Shown piece after piece: positions 42,501-49,697 of a stretch of 64,000 nucleotides of DNA (the first letter of the stretch is position 1; each line of letters begins with the position of its first letter). The DNA lies in assembly GCF_017876295.1 (NCBI RefSeq), contig NZ_JAGINT010000002.1:2480001-2544000 (forward strand), read 5' to 3'. The DNA is from Kribbella aluminosa (GTDB lineage Bacteria > Actinomycetota > Actinomycetes > Propionibacteriales > Kribbellaceae). Position numbers and translations under genes: made by a program. Under the pieces are notes generated by a model. It was not told the origin of the DNA, did no database searches, and worked only from the letters and a program-made list of their open reading frames with translations.

Positions 42501-43127
42501 ATGAGTTTTACCGGTTTCCCGGCGGCGGCGCTGGACTTCTACGACGATCTCGAAATGGACAACACCAAGAGCTTCTGGACGGCGCACAAGCACGTCTACG
42601 AGGAGTCGGTGCGGGCCCCGATGGCGGAGCTGATGGCCGAGCTCGAGGAGGAGTTCGGTGCCGCGAAGCTCTTCCGCCCGTACCGGGACGTCCGCTTCGC
42701 GAAGGACAAGACGCCGTACAAGACCCACCAGGGCGCGTACGTCGCGGTCGCGCCGGCCACCGGCTGGTACGTCCAGGTGTCAGCCCCCGGCGTCCGCGTC
42801 GGCGCCGGCTTCTACGACGCAAGCTCGGACCGCCTGGCCCGCATCCGCACCGCCATCGCCGACGACCGCCGCGGCAAACAACTCGAGAAGATCCTCGCCA
42901 ACCTCGCCAAGGCCGGCTGGAGCATCGGCGGCGACAAACTCAAAACCACCCCCCGAGGATACGACCCCGACCACCCCCGTATCGACCTCCTCCGCCACAA
43001 ATCCCTCAACGTCGGCAAGAGCTACGGCTTCGACCCCTTCATCCACACCCCCACCCTCACCACCCACATCCGCACCGACTGGCAAGCCACCAAACCCCTC
43101 ATCACCTGGCTCACCGACAACACCTGA
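42501..43127 (+). CDS. DUF2461 (TIGR02453) domain protein
   Basis: The 208-aa protein contains FTGFPAAALDFYDDLEMDN, YRDVRFAKDKTPYKTHQGAY and KSLNVGKSYGFDPF, which match the DUF2461/TIGR02453 family across its length. Biochemical role is unknown. It has no signal or membrane segment. The 3' third is strongly biased to C-ending codons. It stands alone, divergent from the quinone oxidoreductase by 41 nt, with a leaderless-type start. Confidence 0.9.
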   Translation: MSFTGFPAAALDFYDDLEMDNTKSFWTAHKHVYEESVRAPMAELMAELEEEFGAAKLFRPYRDVRFAKDKTPYKTHQGAYVAVAPATGWYVQVSAPGVRVGAGFYDASSDRLARIRTAIADDRRGKQLEKILANLAKAGWSIGGDKLKTTPRGYDPDHPRIDLLRHKSLNVGKSYGFDPFIHTPTLTTHIRTDWQATKPLITWLTDNT

Positions 43128-43560
43128 GCAACAAGGGAAAGCGAAGGTACGGCGCTTGCCCGGGCCGGCCCTGCTGCGTAGCGAAAGAGAAAGAAGTCGA
43201 GGAGAAAGACGGGAGGCGGGTGTGGCCGACCGACGGTCGGCGGGGTGTGGGTGTTGACCCGACTCGGTGGCTGGACTCGTCGGCCGCATGCTGTTGGTGA
43301 TGGCGTCGCTACCGCTAGTCGAACAGGTCTGCTGAGTCGAGCACGGGGGAGACCGGCGCGGGGGTGCGCGCCGTAGTACCGGCGCCGACGGGACACCGGG
43401 TGAGCCAGTCACGGTGACTGATTCCGTCGGGGCTTGTGGCGTAACCGTGACGGGTGTCGTAGCCGATGAATGCGGATCCGGTCCGCCACATCCCTTCGTG
43501 AGATAGCCGCTGCCAAACGCACCGCCGTACGCGCTGAGCATCTCCGAGGGTTCCTGGGCC
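43128..43560. other. Low-confidence region, possible minus-strand relic
   Basis: No clean gene is visible. On the minus strand, protein-like text appears in two frames: SEMLSAYGGAFGSGYLTKG in one, and then MWRTGSAFIGYDTRHGYA, DGISHRDWLTRCPV in another down to a stop at 43315. This suggests a decayed gene with a frameshift near 43490-43500. It overlaps the start of the plus-strand ORF at 43561. Codon bias is weaker than in neighbours. Confidence 0.35.
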
Positions 43561-43842
43561 ATGTACTCCGCGAATCCGGACCTTGGGAATGTGGTTGTCG
43601 ACGAACAGCAGTTCATGGCCAGCAGCGGAAGTACCTTCGCGGTGGCCAACAGCCGGCGCCCTTGGGATCAACTGCCATCTGGCACGAACCTGTGCATCAA
43701 GACGATCAACAATCGCAGCGGGGTCGTGACGGTGACGTGGACGCGGAATCCTGACGGCATCGTCGACCACGTGACCGTCGCCGGCACACTCTGGAGACCG
43801 GTCAAGGAGCGATCATCGCCAGCTCTGACCTGCGACGGATGA
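43561..43842 (+). CDS. Hypothetical protein, 93 aa, possibly a fragment
   Basis: It starts at ATG 43561 with GAGGG 9 nt upstream. The sequence looks beta-rich (SGSTFAVANSRR, LCIKTINNRSGVVTVTW, DGIVDHVTVAGTLWRP) with normal GC-rich third positions. No signal peptide is present, so it may be the C-terminal part of a lost secreted protein. It is not recognised. It converges on the XRE regulator gene, whose stop is 14 nt away. Confidence 0.45.
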   Translation: MYSANPDLGNVVVDEQQFMASSGSTFAVANSRRPWDQLPSGTNLCIKTINNRSGVVTVTWTRNPDGIVDHVTVAGTLWRPVKERSSPALTCDG

Positions 43843-43856
43843 GTACGTCGTTGGGG

Positions 43857-44744
43857 CTACAGGACGCCGATGCCGGACTCGAAGTCCTTGCGGATCTTGG
43901 TGAGGATTTCGGGGGTTTTGCTTGGTGGTGGGGCTGCGACGCACAGGGCTTCCATGGCGGACGTGTACTGGTCGAGTTCCTCGGGCTTGTCCAGGTACAG
44001 GGAGCTGTCGAGGTGCTCGATGTAGACCTTGTTGGGCAGGTCTTCCTCAGGGAAGCGGAGAATCGAGAACGCACCTGCGCTCGCGGCGTGGCCGCCGAGC
44101 GCGAACGGCACGATCTGCAGCGTGACGTTCGGCAGCTGCGACTTCTCGATCAGGTTGTCCAGCTGGTCGATGATGCACTGGACACCGCCGATCGGCCGCC
44201 GGAGCGCCGCCTCGTCGACCACGGCCCACAGCCGGACCGGATCCGGACGCGTCAGGATGTCCTGACGGTTCAGCCGCAGCCGCAGACGGCGCTCGATCTC
44301 CTCCGTCGGCACGACCCCGCGACCGAGCTGGATGACGGCCCGAATGTATTCGGCCGTCTGCAACAGCCCAGGAACGAACTGCAGTTCGTAGACGCGGATC
44401 ATCTGCGCTGCGGCTTCGAGATCGATGTAGCTGTGGAACCAGTTCGGCAGCACGTCGCCGTACCGGTGCCACCAGCCGGGGTTGTTCGCCTGGCGGGCGA
44501 GTTCGAGCAGCCGTTCGCGCTCTTCGGCGTCGTCGAGGCCGTACAGGGTGAGCAGGTCGCTGACGTCGCGCTCGCGCAGACCGACGCGGCCCAGCTCCAT
44601 CCGGCTGATCTTCGACTCCGAGGACCGGATCTCCCAGCCGGCGTCGGACCGGCTGATACCGGCCGCCACCCGCATCCGTCGCAGGTGCCCTCCGAGGACC
44701 ATCCGCAGCGCGGTCGGCCCGCTTTGCGCGCCCGACACGGTCAC
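43857..44744 (-). CDS. XRE-type regulator with DUF5753 domain
   Basis: The 295-aa protein is started at GTG 44744 because GGGAGG lies 5 nt upstream; the longer frame to 44792 lacks a ribosome site. The N-terminal helix-turn-helix (about 14-70) has GHLRRMRVAAGISRSDAGWEI and SKISRMELGR. The DUF5753 domain (about 105-280) has FVPGLLQTAEYIRAV, RRLRLRLNRQDIL and the terminal region VYIEHLDSSLYLDKPEELDQY. This is the WhiJ-like architecture that in actinobacteria is usually encoded near a DUF397 protein, as at 45790-46023 here. Confidence 0.93.
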   Translation of the reverse strand: MTVSGAQSGPTALRMVLGGHLRRMRVAAGISRSDAGWEIRSSESKISRMELGRVGLRERDVSDLLTLYGLDDAEERERLLELARQANNPGWWHRYGDVLPNWFHSYIDLEAAAQMIRVYELQFVPGLLQTAEYIRAVIQLGRGVVPTEEIERRLRLRLNRQDILTRPDPVRLWAVVDEAALRRPIGGVQCIIDQLDNLIEKSQLPNVTLQIVPFALGGHAASAGAFSILRFPEEDLPNKVYIEHLDSSLYLDKPEELDQYTSAMEALCVAAPPPSKTPEILTKIRKDFESGIGVL

Positions 44745-45009
44745 ACCCACCTCCCAGCGGCCCCAGCGATCACCAGTGATCCACAGACGCACATCATCGC
44801 ACGCGGCGGCGCCGTTATGCCGAAGTCCTTACAAAACCACGACACACGCGCATCGAGCATCACGGAGCGTGAGTCTAGCCGACGAGCGATCCATCGATTT
44901 GTCAGTACATGAATCCTCGTCCAAGGCCCGCTGAACACCGTTCGATCTCGCCTGATTCGGCCCGATCCAGGCTTGGAGGGGTGCAAAGTGGTCTCGAATT
45001 GGAAAACGT

Positions 45010-45042
45010 GCGGATGCACGTGCATCGGGCGCTTGCATTCGC
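45010..45042. promoter_or_regulatory. Operator-like site 1 (ATGCACGTGCAT core)
   Basis: The palindrome ATGCACGTGCAT (45014-45025), 6 nt, then CTTGCAT (45032-45038), within near-palindromic arms GCGGATGCA / TGCATTCGC. The same layout recurs at 46047-46080. It lies 15 nt upstream of the first small plus-strand ORF and 266 nt upstream of the XRE gene. Confidence 0.6.
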
Positions 45043-45056
45043 TACGTGCTGACGCC

Positions 45057-45161
45057 ATGATTACTTCATGCACAGAAGGTGAGCTGGATCATGCGATACG
45101 TGACATCGCGTGCGCCGGCAGGCCGGTCCTACAGAGCGCCGACGGCCCCCCGTTGGCATGA
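45057..45161 (+). CDS. Possible small ORF, 34 aa
   Basis: ATG 45057, immediately after operator site 1. It reads MITSCTEGELDHAIRDIA and ends SADGPPLA. No Shine-Dalgarno is visible and the family is not recognised. It is listed because it is the first ORF after the operator and lies in line with the two small genes that follow. Confidence 0.25.
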   Translation: MITSCTEGELDHAIRDIACAGRPVLQSADGPPLA

Positions 45162-45176
45162 CTGGTTGGGGAACCC

Positions 45177-45377
45177 GTGTCGATGAACGACAACGACAGT
45201 GAACTGGTGACGCACTCCGCCGGCACGGCTGGTGGTGGCGCGCCCGAGGAACTGACGGAACGGGAGATCCAGGACCTGGTCGCGCGCTGCCCCGAACAGC
45301 AGCGCTGGGCTTTCGAGGGCTGGTTGCGCGGTGTCCGTCAGCTCGACGGCGACCCGATCGTGAGCCTGGCCCCATGA
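45177..45377 (+). CDS. Small hypothetical protein, 66 aa, in the XRE/DUF397 locus
   Basis: It starts at GTG 45177 or ATG 45183, after GGGGAA. Acidic N terminus, Gly/Ala-rich linker, then a helical segment EELTEREIQDLVARCPEQQ and RWAFEGWLRGVRQLDGDP. It is not recognised. Its stop is followed by the next small gene 20 nt later, and a strong terminator closes the pair. Location between a DUF5753 regulator and a DUF397 gene suggests membership in that regulatory locus. Confidence 0.6.
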   Translation: MSMNDNDSELVTHSAGTAGGGAPEELTEREIQDLVARCPEQQRWAFEGWLRGVRQLDGDPIVSLAP

Positions 45378-45397
45378 CCACAGGAGGAGGACGGAAG

Positions 45398-45583
45398 ATG
45401 GTGCGGATCTGGCTGGGTGATCACCTGATTGCCGAGTATGCCGCCGAGCCGGACCGCGCCTCGCGGTACCAGCGGGTGATGACCCCGAAGTTCACCGGAT
45501 TGCGAATCACCGTTGACAATTCGGTCACCGGGAAGGCCTCGGAGCTGCCGAGCGAGCAGCTCTGGCCGCTCACCGTCCAGTAA
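45398..45583 (+). CDS. Small hypothetical protein, 61 aa, in the XRE/DUF397 locus
   Basis: It is started at ATG 45398 because a perfect GGAGGAGG lies 9 nt upstream; the in-frame ATG 45374 would place that site inside the gene. The sequence MVRIWLGDHLIAEYAAEPD and TGLRITVDNSVTGKASELP suggests a small beta-rich fold. The tail LPSEQLWPLTVQ is compact. It is not recognised and has no signal peptide. It is co-transcribed with the 66-aa gene and ends 22 nt before a 17-bp terminator stem. Confidence 0.65.
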   Translation: MVRIWLGDHLIAEYAAEPDRASRYQRVMTPKFTGLRITVDNSVTGKASELPSEQLWPLTVQ

Positions 45584-45605
45584 GTCCGTACCTGCCCCTC
45601 AGGCA

Positions 45606-45650
45606 CGTCAGGGCCGACTCTCGCCGGAGAGTCGGCCCTGACGCTTTGTA
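45606..45650 (+). terminator. Strong terminator after the small-ORF operon
   Basis: A perfect 17-bp stem (45606-45622 with 45627-45643) with GCCG loop, followed by CTTTGTA. It closes the plus-strand small-gene operon. Confidence 0.85.
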
Positions 45651-45729
45651 CGTCGTCGTACGGCGCGTCGCGGCGTCCCGCGGGACTCCGGCGCGGGGAC
45701 CGGCGCACTGCTTCTGCCTGGGCACATGA

Positions 45730-45767
45730 AAGGGCCCCTTCGTCACTCGCCTGGCGAAGGGGCCCTT
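45730..45767 (-). terminator. Terminator after the DUF397 gene
   Basis: AAGGGCCCCTTCG and CGAAGGGGCCCTT form a perfect 13-bp stem with a 12-nt loop. On the minus strand it is followed by a short T tract, 22 nt after the DUF397 stop. Confidence 0.8.
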
Positions 45768-45789
45768 GCTTCGGTGGTGCTGGTGTTGC

Positions 45790-46023
45790 TCAGATCAGGT
45801 CGTCGAACTCGCCGTCGTGAACGCCGCCGAGGAACGCCTCCATCTCTGCCTTCGTGAACACCAGAGCGGGGCCGTTGGCGAAGCGCGAGTTGCGCACCGC
45901 GGTGCCACCGTCCGGCAGTTTCGCTACCTCGACGCAGTTGCCCTGGGGTCCGCTGCGCTGGCTCTTCTTCCAGCTGAGGCTGATGTCGGAGTCGCCTGCC
46001 ATGCCGTTGTAGATCTCTGTCAT
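45790..46023 (-). CDS. DUF397 domain protein
   Basis: The 77-aa protein is started at ATG 46023 with AAAGGTG 6 nt upstream; an in-frame GTG at 46032 overlaps that site. It contains LSWKKSQRSGPQGNCVEVA, AVRNSRFANGPALVFTKAE and FLGGVHDGEFDDL, the full DUF397 signature. DUF397 proteins are small partners of XRE-DUF5753 regulators in WhiJ-type systems that influence development and secondary metabolism in Streptomyces. Here the partner is 1 kb away on the same strand. Operator site 2 lies 24 nt upstream. Confidence 0.94.
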   Translation of the reverse strand: MTEIYNGMAGDSDISLSWKKSQRSGPQGNCVEVAKLPDGGTAVRNSRFANGPALVFTKAEMEAFLGGVHDGEFDDLI

Positions 46024-46046
46024 GGTCTGCACCTTTCATATGCGGC

Positions 46047-46080
46047 TGCAGATGCACGTGCATTTGGGCTTGCATCTGCA
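46047..46080. promoter_or_regulatory. Operator-like site 2 (ATGCACGTGCAT core)
   Basis: TGCAGATGCA-N14-TGCATCTGCA is a perfect 10-bp inverted repeat. Within it are ATGCACGTGCAT (46052-46063) and CTTGCAT (46069-46075), as in site 1. It lies just upstream of the DUF397 gene. Confidence 0.65.
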
Positions 46081-46304
46081 TCGTACACACTTTTGGGTCC
46101 TGTGTCCGCACCCTTACTTCTGGTAATCGCGATCCGCTGAAACGAGCGTTCGATCACCGGATCCGGTCGCGGTCGGTGACGATTCAGGGGTTCGGAGCGG
46201 GTGCGTGCATGAGATCCGCTGAGCTGGGTACGTCTTCAGATGCAGGCATGACCGTGGTTCAGCGAAGTGCCACGCCGCGAAGACACAGTCGCGAGGTCAT
46301 ACCA

Positions 46305-47126
46305 ATGGTCACCAACACGATGGAGCGGGCTTCGGCCCGGTACGGCGCCCCGACCGATCGGGCCGCCCGTGAAGCAGCCACCCGGGAACTGATGGAACGC
46401 AGGGCGGCAAGCACCTCGGCGGACGAGCGCCAGGAAATCCTGGAGCAGGTCGTCGAACTGAATCTGGAGATGGCCCAGGGCGTCGCGCGCCGCTTCCGCG
46501 GCCGGGGTGCCGAGGCCGACGACCTGGAGCAGGTCGCGTACCTGGGACTGGTCAAGGCGGCGCACCACTACCGGCTGGAGGCCGAGACCCCGTTCATCGG
46601 GTTCGCGATCCCGACCATCCGGGGTGAGGTCAAGCGGTACTTCCGCGACTGCGCCTGGACGGTCCGGATCCCGCGCCGGCTCCAGGAGATGCAGGGCACG
46701 ATCGCGAACAAGCTGCCGGAGCTGGAGCAGGAGCTGAACCGCGAGCCGACGCCGGCGGAGCTGGCCGAGCACCTCGAGGTCGAGGTCACCGAGGTCGAGC
46801 AGGCGCTCGCGGCGAAGGGCTGTTTCAACGTGCTGTCGCTCGACCGCCCGGCCGAGGCGGACGCCGAGCTGACGCTGGCGGACGTGGTCGCGGACGACGA
46901 CGACGCGAGCATCGACCAGCTGGAGACGGTCGAGATGCTGGAGCCGGTGCTCGCCGATCTCGGCGACCGCGACCGCCGCATCCTGCAGTTGCGCTTCGTC
47001 GAGGGCTGGACCCAGTCCGAGATCGGCGACGACATCGGTGTGAGCCAGATGCAGGTGTCCCGGGTCCTCCGCCGGATCCTGGACGACCTGCGGGACAAGC
47101 TCGTGCCGGAGCAGGCGGCGGCTTAG
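46305..47126 (+). CDS. SigB/SigF-family RNA polymerase sigma factor
   Basis: The 273-aa protein is started at ATG 46305 with GAGGT 7 nt upstream. Region 2 has ADDLEQVAYLGLVKAAHHY and GFAIPTIRGEVKRYFRDCAWTVRIPRR (-10 recognition). Region 3 has ANKLPELEQELNREPTPAELAEHL, and region 4 has LGDRDRRILQLRFVEGWTQSEIGDDIGVSQMQVSRVLRRIL (-35 recognition), in sequence typical of the sporulation/general-stress SigB/F/G group. No anti-sigma (RsbW) or anti-anti-sigma gene is adjacent, which is unusual. A GGGTAC (46226-46231) might be part of an autoregulated promoter. Confidence 0.93.
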   Translation: MVTNTMERASARYGAPTDRAAREAATRELMERRAASTSADERQEILEQVVELNLEMAQGVARRFRGRGAEADDLEQVAYLGLVKAAHHYRLEAETPFIGFAIPTIRGEVKRYFRDCAWTVRIPRRLQEMQGTIANKLPELEQELNREPTPAELAEHLEVEVTEVEQALAAKGCFNVLSLDRPAEADAELTLADVVADDDDASIDQLETVEMLEPVLADLGDRDRRILQLRFVEGWTQSEIGDDIGVSQMQVSRVLRRILDDLRDKLVPEQAAA

Positions 47127-47219
47127 GCGGACCGCCAGGCCATCACAATCGGCATCGGCAGGAGTGCCTGAGCGCGGCGCTCCCCGGATGCGGGCGATTG
47201 TGATGGCCTGGGCGTCCGC
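47127..47219. terminator. 93-bp palindrome after the sigma factor gene
   Basis: Outer arms of 25 nt beginning GCGGACCGCCAGG match at 23 positions with 47195-47219, and an inner GCATC/GATGC pair follows. It begins right after the sigma factor stop, so it could terminate. There is no T-run. Confidence 0.6.
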
Positions 47220-47300
47220 GCCTTCGCGACTCGCTGGCTGCCGATCTCACTCCGCGTGCCGGGGGAGCGGCACAATGGGGGTGGACGAGGGGATGAGTCG

Positions 47301-48047
47301 TTGTTGTTGGCCTTGCGGATGTTCCGCACCGTGCCCGCGGACGCGGTCGCGGTGCTTCGTGCGTATCCGCCGATGGTGGTCTGCTTCGCCGCCGCGCTGA
47401 CCGGCACCGCGCTGGTGTTCGACGTCTTCTACCTCGTCGCCAGCCCCGGACTCACGCTCGCACTTGTATATACAGTGCCGGTGCTCGCCGGTCTGATCGC
47501 CGGATTGGTCGCCGCGGCCGACGACGTCGGGCTCGAGCGCCGGGTGCTGCTCCGGACCGTTGCCCTGGCCGTTGCCCTCGGCATCACCAACGCGATCGTG
47601 GTCGCGATGGTCGCCGCGATGTTCCGCACCAGCCCGTCGAACTGGACCGCCGGCGGGCAGTCGGTACTGTTCGCCGCCTGCACCGTGCTCGCGGTCGCCG
47701 TCTCGATCGTTGCCTGCCGCAAGCTGATCGGTGCGCTCGGCATCGAGCTGCGGACCCGGCTCCCGCACCGCAGCCGGCCCCGTAGCCCGATCGCCGCTCC
47801 TACGGTCGCTGCCCCGCGCCCCCGCCCCAGCAAAGAGGCGGCAGCTCGCGCCGAGCCGCCGCCTCCGCCGCCCGAGCCGGCCGTCGAGGAGGAGACGATC
47901 CCCGTCTTCGTGCCGCCGCCCCCGAAGATCGTCGACCTCGACGAGGCCCGCCCGATCACCTCGTCCGCCGCCGCCACCCCCAGCGCAGCGCGCCCGCGCC
48001 GTACACCCCGCCGCACCAACAAGCCGGGCCGCCGCCCCGGCACTTGA
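47301..48047 (+). CDS. Membrane protein with Pro-rich cytoplasmic tail
   Basis: The start is uncertain: TTG 47301 (GAGGGG 10 nt upstream) or ATG 47319 are likeliest, giving about 242-248 aa. Four hydrophobic helices occur in the first 150 residues (VVCFAAALTGTALVFDVFYLV, LALVYTVPVLAGLIAGLVAA, TVALAVALGITNAIVVAMVAA, VLFAACTVLAVAVSIVA). The last 90 residues are Ala/Pro/Arg-rich (PPPPPEPAVEEETIPVFVPPPP) and end in a basic RRTPRRTNKPGRRPGT. It is not recognised. The last codons are the first unit of a 52-55-bp repeat that continues past the stop. Confidence 0.65.
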   Translation: MLLALRMFRTVPADAVAVLRAYPPMVVCFAAALTGTALVFDVFYLVASPGLTLALVYTVPVLAGLIAGLVAAADDVGLERRVLLRTVALAVALGITNAIVVAMVAAMFRTSPSNWTAGGQSVLFAACTVLAVAVSIVACRKLIGALGIELRTRLPHRSRPRSPIAAPTVAAPRPRPSKEAAARAEPPPPPPEPAVEEETIPVFVPPPPKIVDLDEARPITSSAAATPSAARPRRTPRRTNKPGRRPGT

Positions 48048-48142
48048 TCCCCGCCGCACACCCGGCGGACCGACAAGCCGGGCCGCCGCCCTGGGACCTG
48101 TTCCGCCGTACACCCCGGCGGACCAACAAGTCCGGCCGTCTG
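47998..48142. repeat. Imperfect 52-55-bp repeats, three copies
   Basis: Units begin GCC-G-T/C-ACACCC and include ACAAGCCGGGCCGCCGCC, starting at 47998, 48053 and 48105. The first lies inside the membrane protein gene; the others are intergenic or overlap the convergent peptidase 3' flank. Confidence 0.65.
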
Positions 48143-48149
48143 ATTTCGG

Positions 48150-49600
48150 CTAGCAGGTCTGGTCGGTGGGTAGGCGGCCGCTGAGCAGGTAGTCGATCAC
48201 CTTCGTGTCGACGCATTCGTTGCCGTACTCACCGAAGATCCCGTGCTTGCGCGCGTTCCGCACCGTGATCATCCGTGCCGACGGCAGGTCCTTCCGCAAC
48301 GCGGTGGCGTACGGGTAGATCGCGCGCGGGTCGCCGTCGGCCGCCACGATCAAGGCCGGCTCCGTGTTGGCGATCCGTGTCGGTGCCTCCTGTGGCCGCA
48401 CCGGCCAGGACGCGCACGGCGAGATCATCCGCGTCAGCGACGCGAAGTGCGGTTCGGTACGCCGGTGCTCCTGGATGTCGCGCCAGTACACCTGCGGGTC
48501 CCGCGGCGCCGCCCGGTCGCCGCAGAGGATCGCGATCTGCGCACTCGCGACCTGCGACGACGCCGGCGTCAGCACCGAGTCCAGGAACCCGCCCAGCTCC
48601 GCCCCGGGCTGCACCGGTCCGTACGTCGCGTCGAGCAACGTCCAGACGAACCCGGCGTACGTCGCCCGCGCCGCATCCCGGTCGTCCGCCAACGGCCCGA
48701 ACAGCAACAGCGGCACCACTCCGTCGTCGAGCCGGTACTTCCCGACCGGCAACCCGCTCCGCCCCGCGACCCGCAGTACCCGATCCACCGACGCCAGCAC
48801 CTGCGCCGTCGTCGCCCCAGGTGGTACGTCGAGTTGCGCGCCGCCGCCCAGGTGGCCCAGCTACGCAACGCGGACTCGTTGGCGGGACCAATGGTGCGGA
48901 GCAGGCGTGGACCGTACGGCACGGGATCGATCGGGCCGTCCAGCAGTACCCGATCCGTCCGTCCCGGGAACAGCTGCAGATACACCGACCCGAGGTAGGT
49001 CCCGTACGAGTACCCGAGGTACGAGATCTTCCGTTCGCCCAGCGCGGCCCGCACCTGGTCGATGTCCCGCGCGGTGTTCCGGGTGTTCACGTACTGCAGG
49101 TACTGCCCCGCGTTCGCGCCGCACCGCCGGGCCACGTCCGCGACCTGCGCGGACACCCGGTCGAACGACGCCCGGTCCGCACCGCCGGCCCACGGCCAGG
49201 CGGCGTACGGGAGCTTGCAGTCGATCGGCGTACTCCGGCCGACGAACCGCGGGTCGAGTCCGATCAGGTCGTACCGCGTCCCGGCCGCCTTCATCTCGGG
49301 CCGCAGTCGCAGCGGCATGCTCAACCCGGGTCCGCCCGGTCCGCCGTCGTTGAGCACCATCGCGCCGATCCGCTCGCCGGTCGCCCGGAGCCGGGACAGC
49401 GCGAGCGTGATCTTCGGCCCGTCCGGCCGCGCGTAGTCGAGCGGCACCTTCAGATCGCCGCACTCGGCACCGGCCCGGTCGAGCGCGGCTCCTTCCTCGT
49501 CCGCGGCGTCGAGCCGGCACTGATGCCACTCGATCTGCGGGCGTTCCACCGGCGCCGCGACCGGCATACCGAGCAGCGTGAGCACCACAAGCAGTTTCAT
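48150..49600 (-). pseudogene. Secreted tripeptidyl-aminopeptidase-like hydrolase, frameshifted
   Basis: ATG 49600 opens a signal peptide (MKLLVVLTLLGMPVAAP). The alpha/beta hydrolase features are LNDGGPGGPGLS (oxyanion loop), DLIGLDPRFVGRS, and LGYSYGTYLGSVY (nucleophile Ser). After STYHLG the frame fails; the rest (TTAQVLASVDRVLRVAGRSG onward, with AADGDPRAIYPY and CVDTKVIDYLL, a TAP-like C-terminal domain) is one frame over. One missing base in the C4 run at 48815-48818 (G run on the coding strand) would restore it. It is a recent pseudogene or a sequencing error. Confidence 0.78.
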
Positions 49601-49697
49601 GGTGTCGACGCTAGAGATCGGCGCGCCCGCGCACAGTGGACCGGCGACCCGGCCGACGGTCGCGCACGCGCTACCTGGAACTGCGACACTGTCCGAC

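Noticed and set aside
47127..47219. Possible MITE flanked by target duplication
   Set aside because: I could not find flanking direct repeats of convincing length; kept as a palindrome/terminator.
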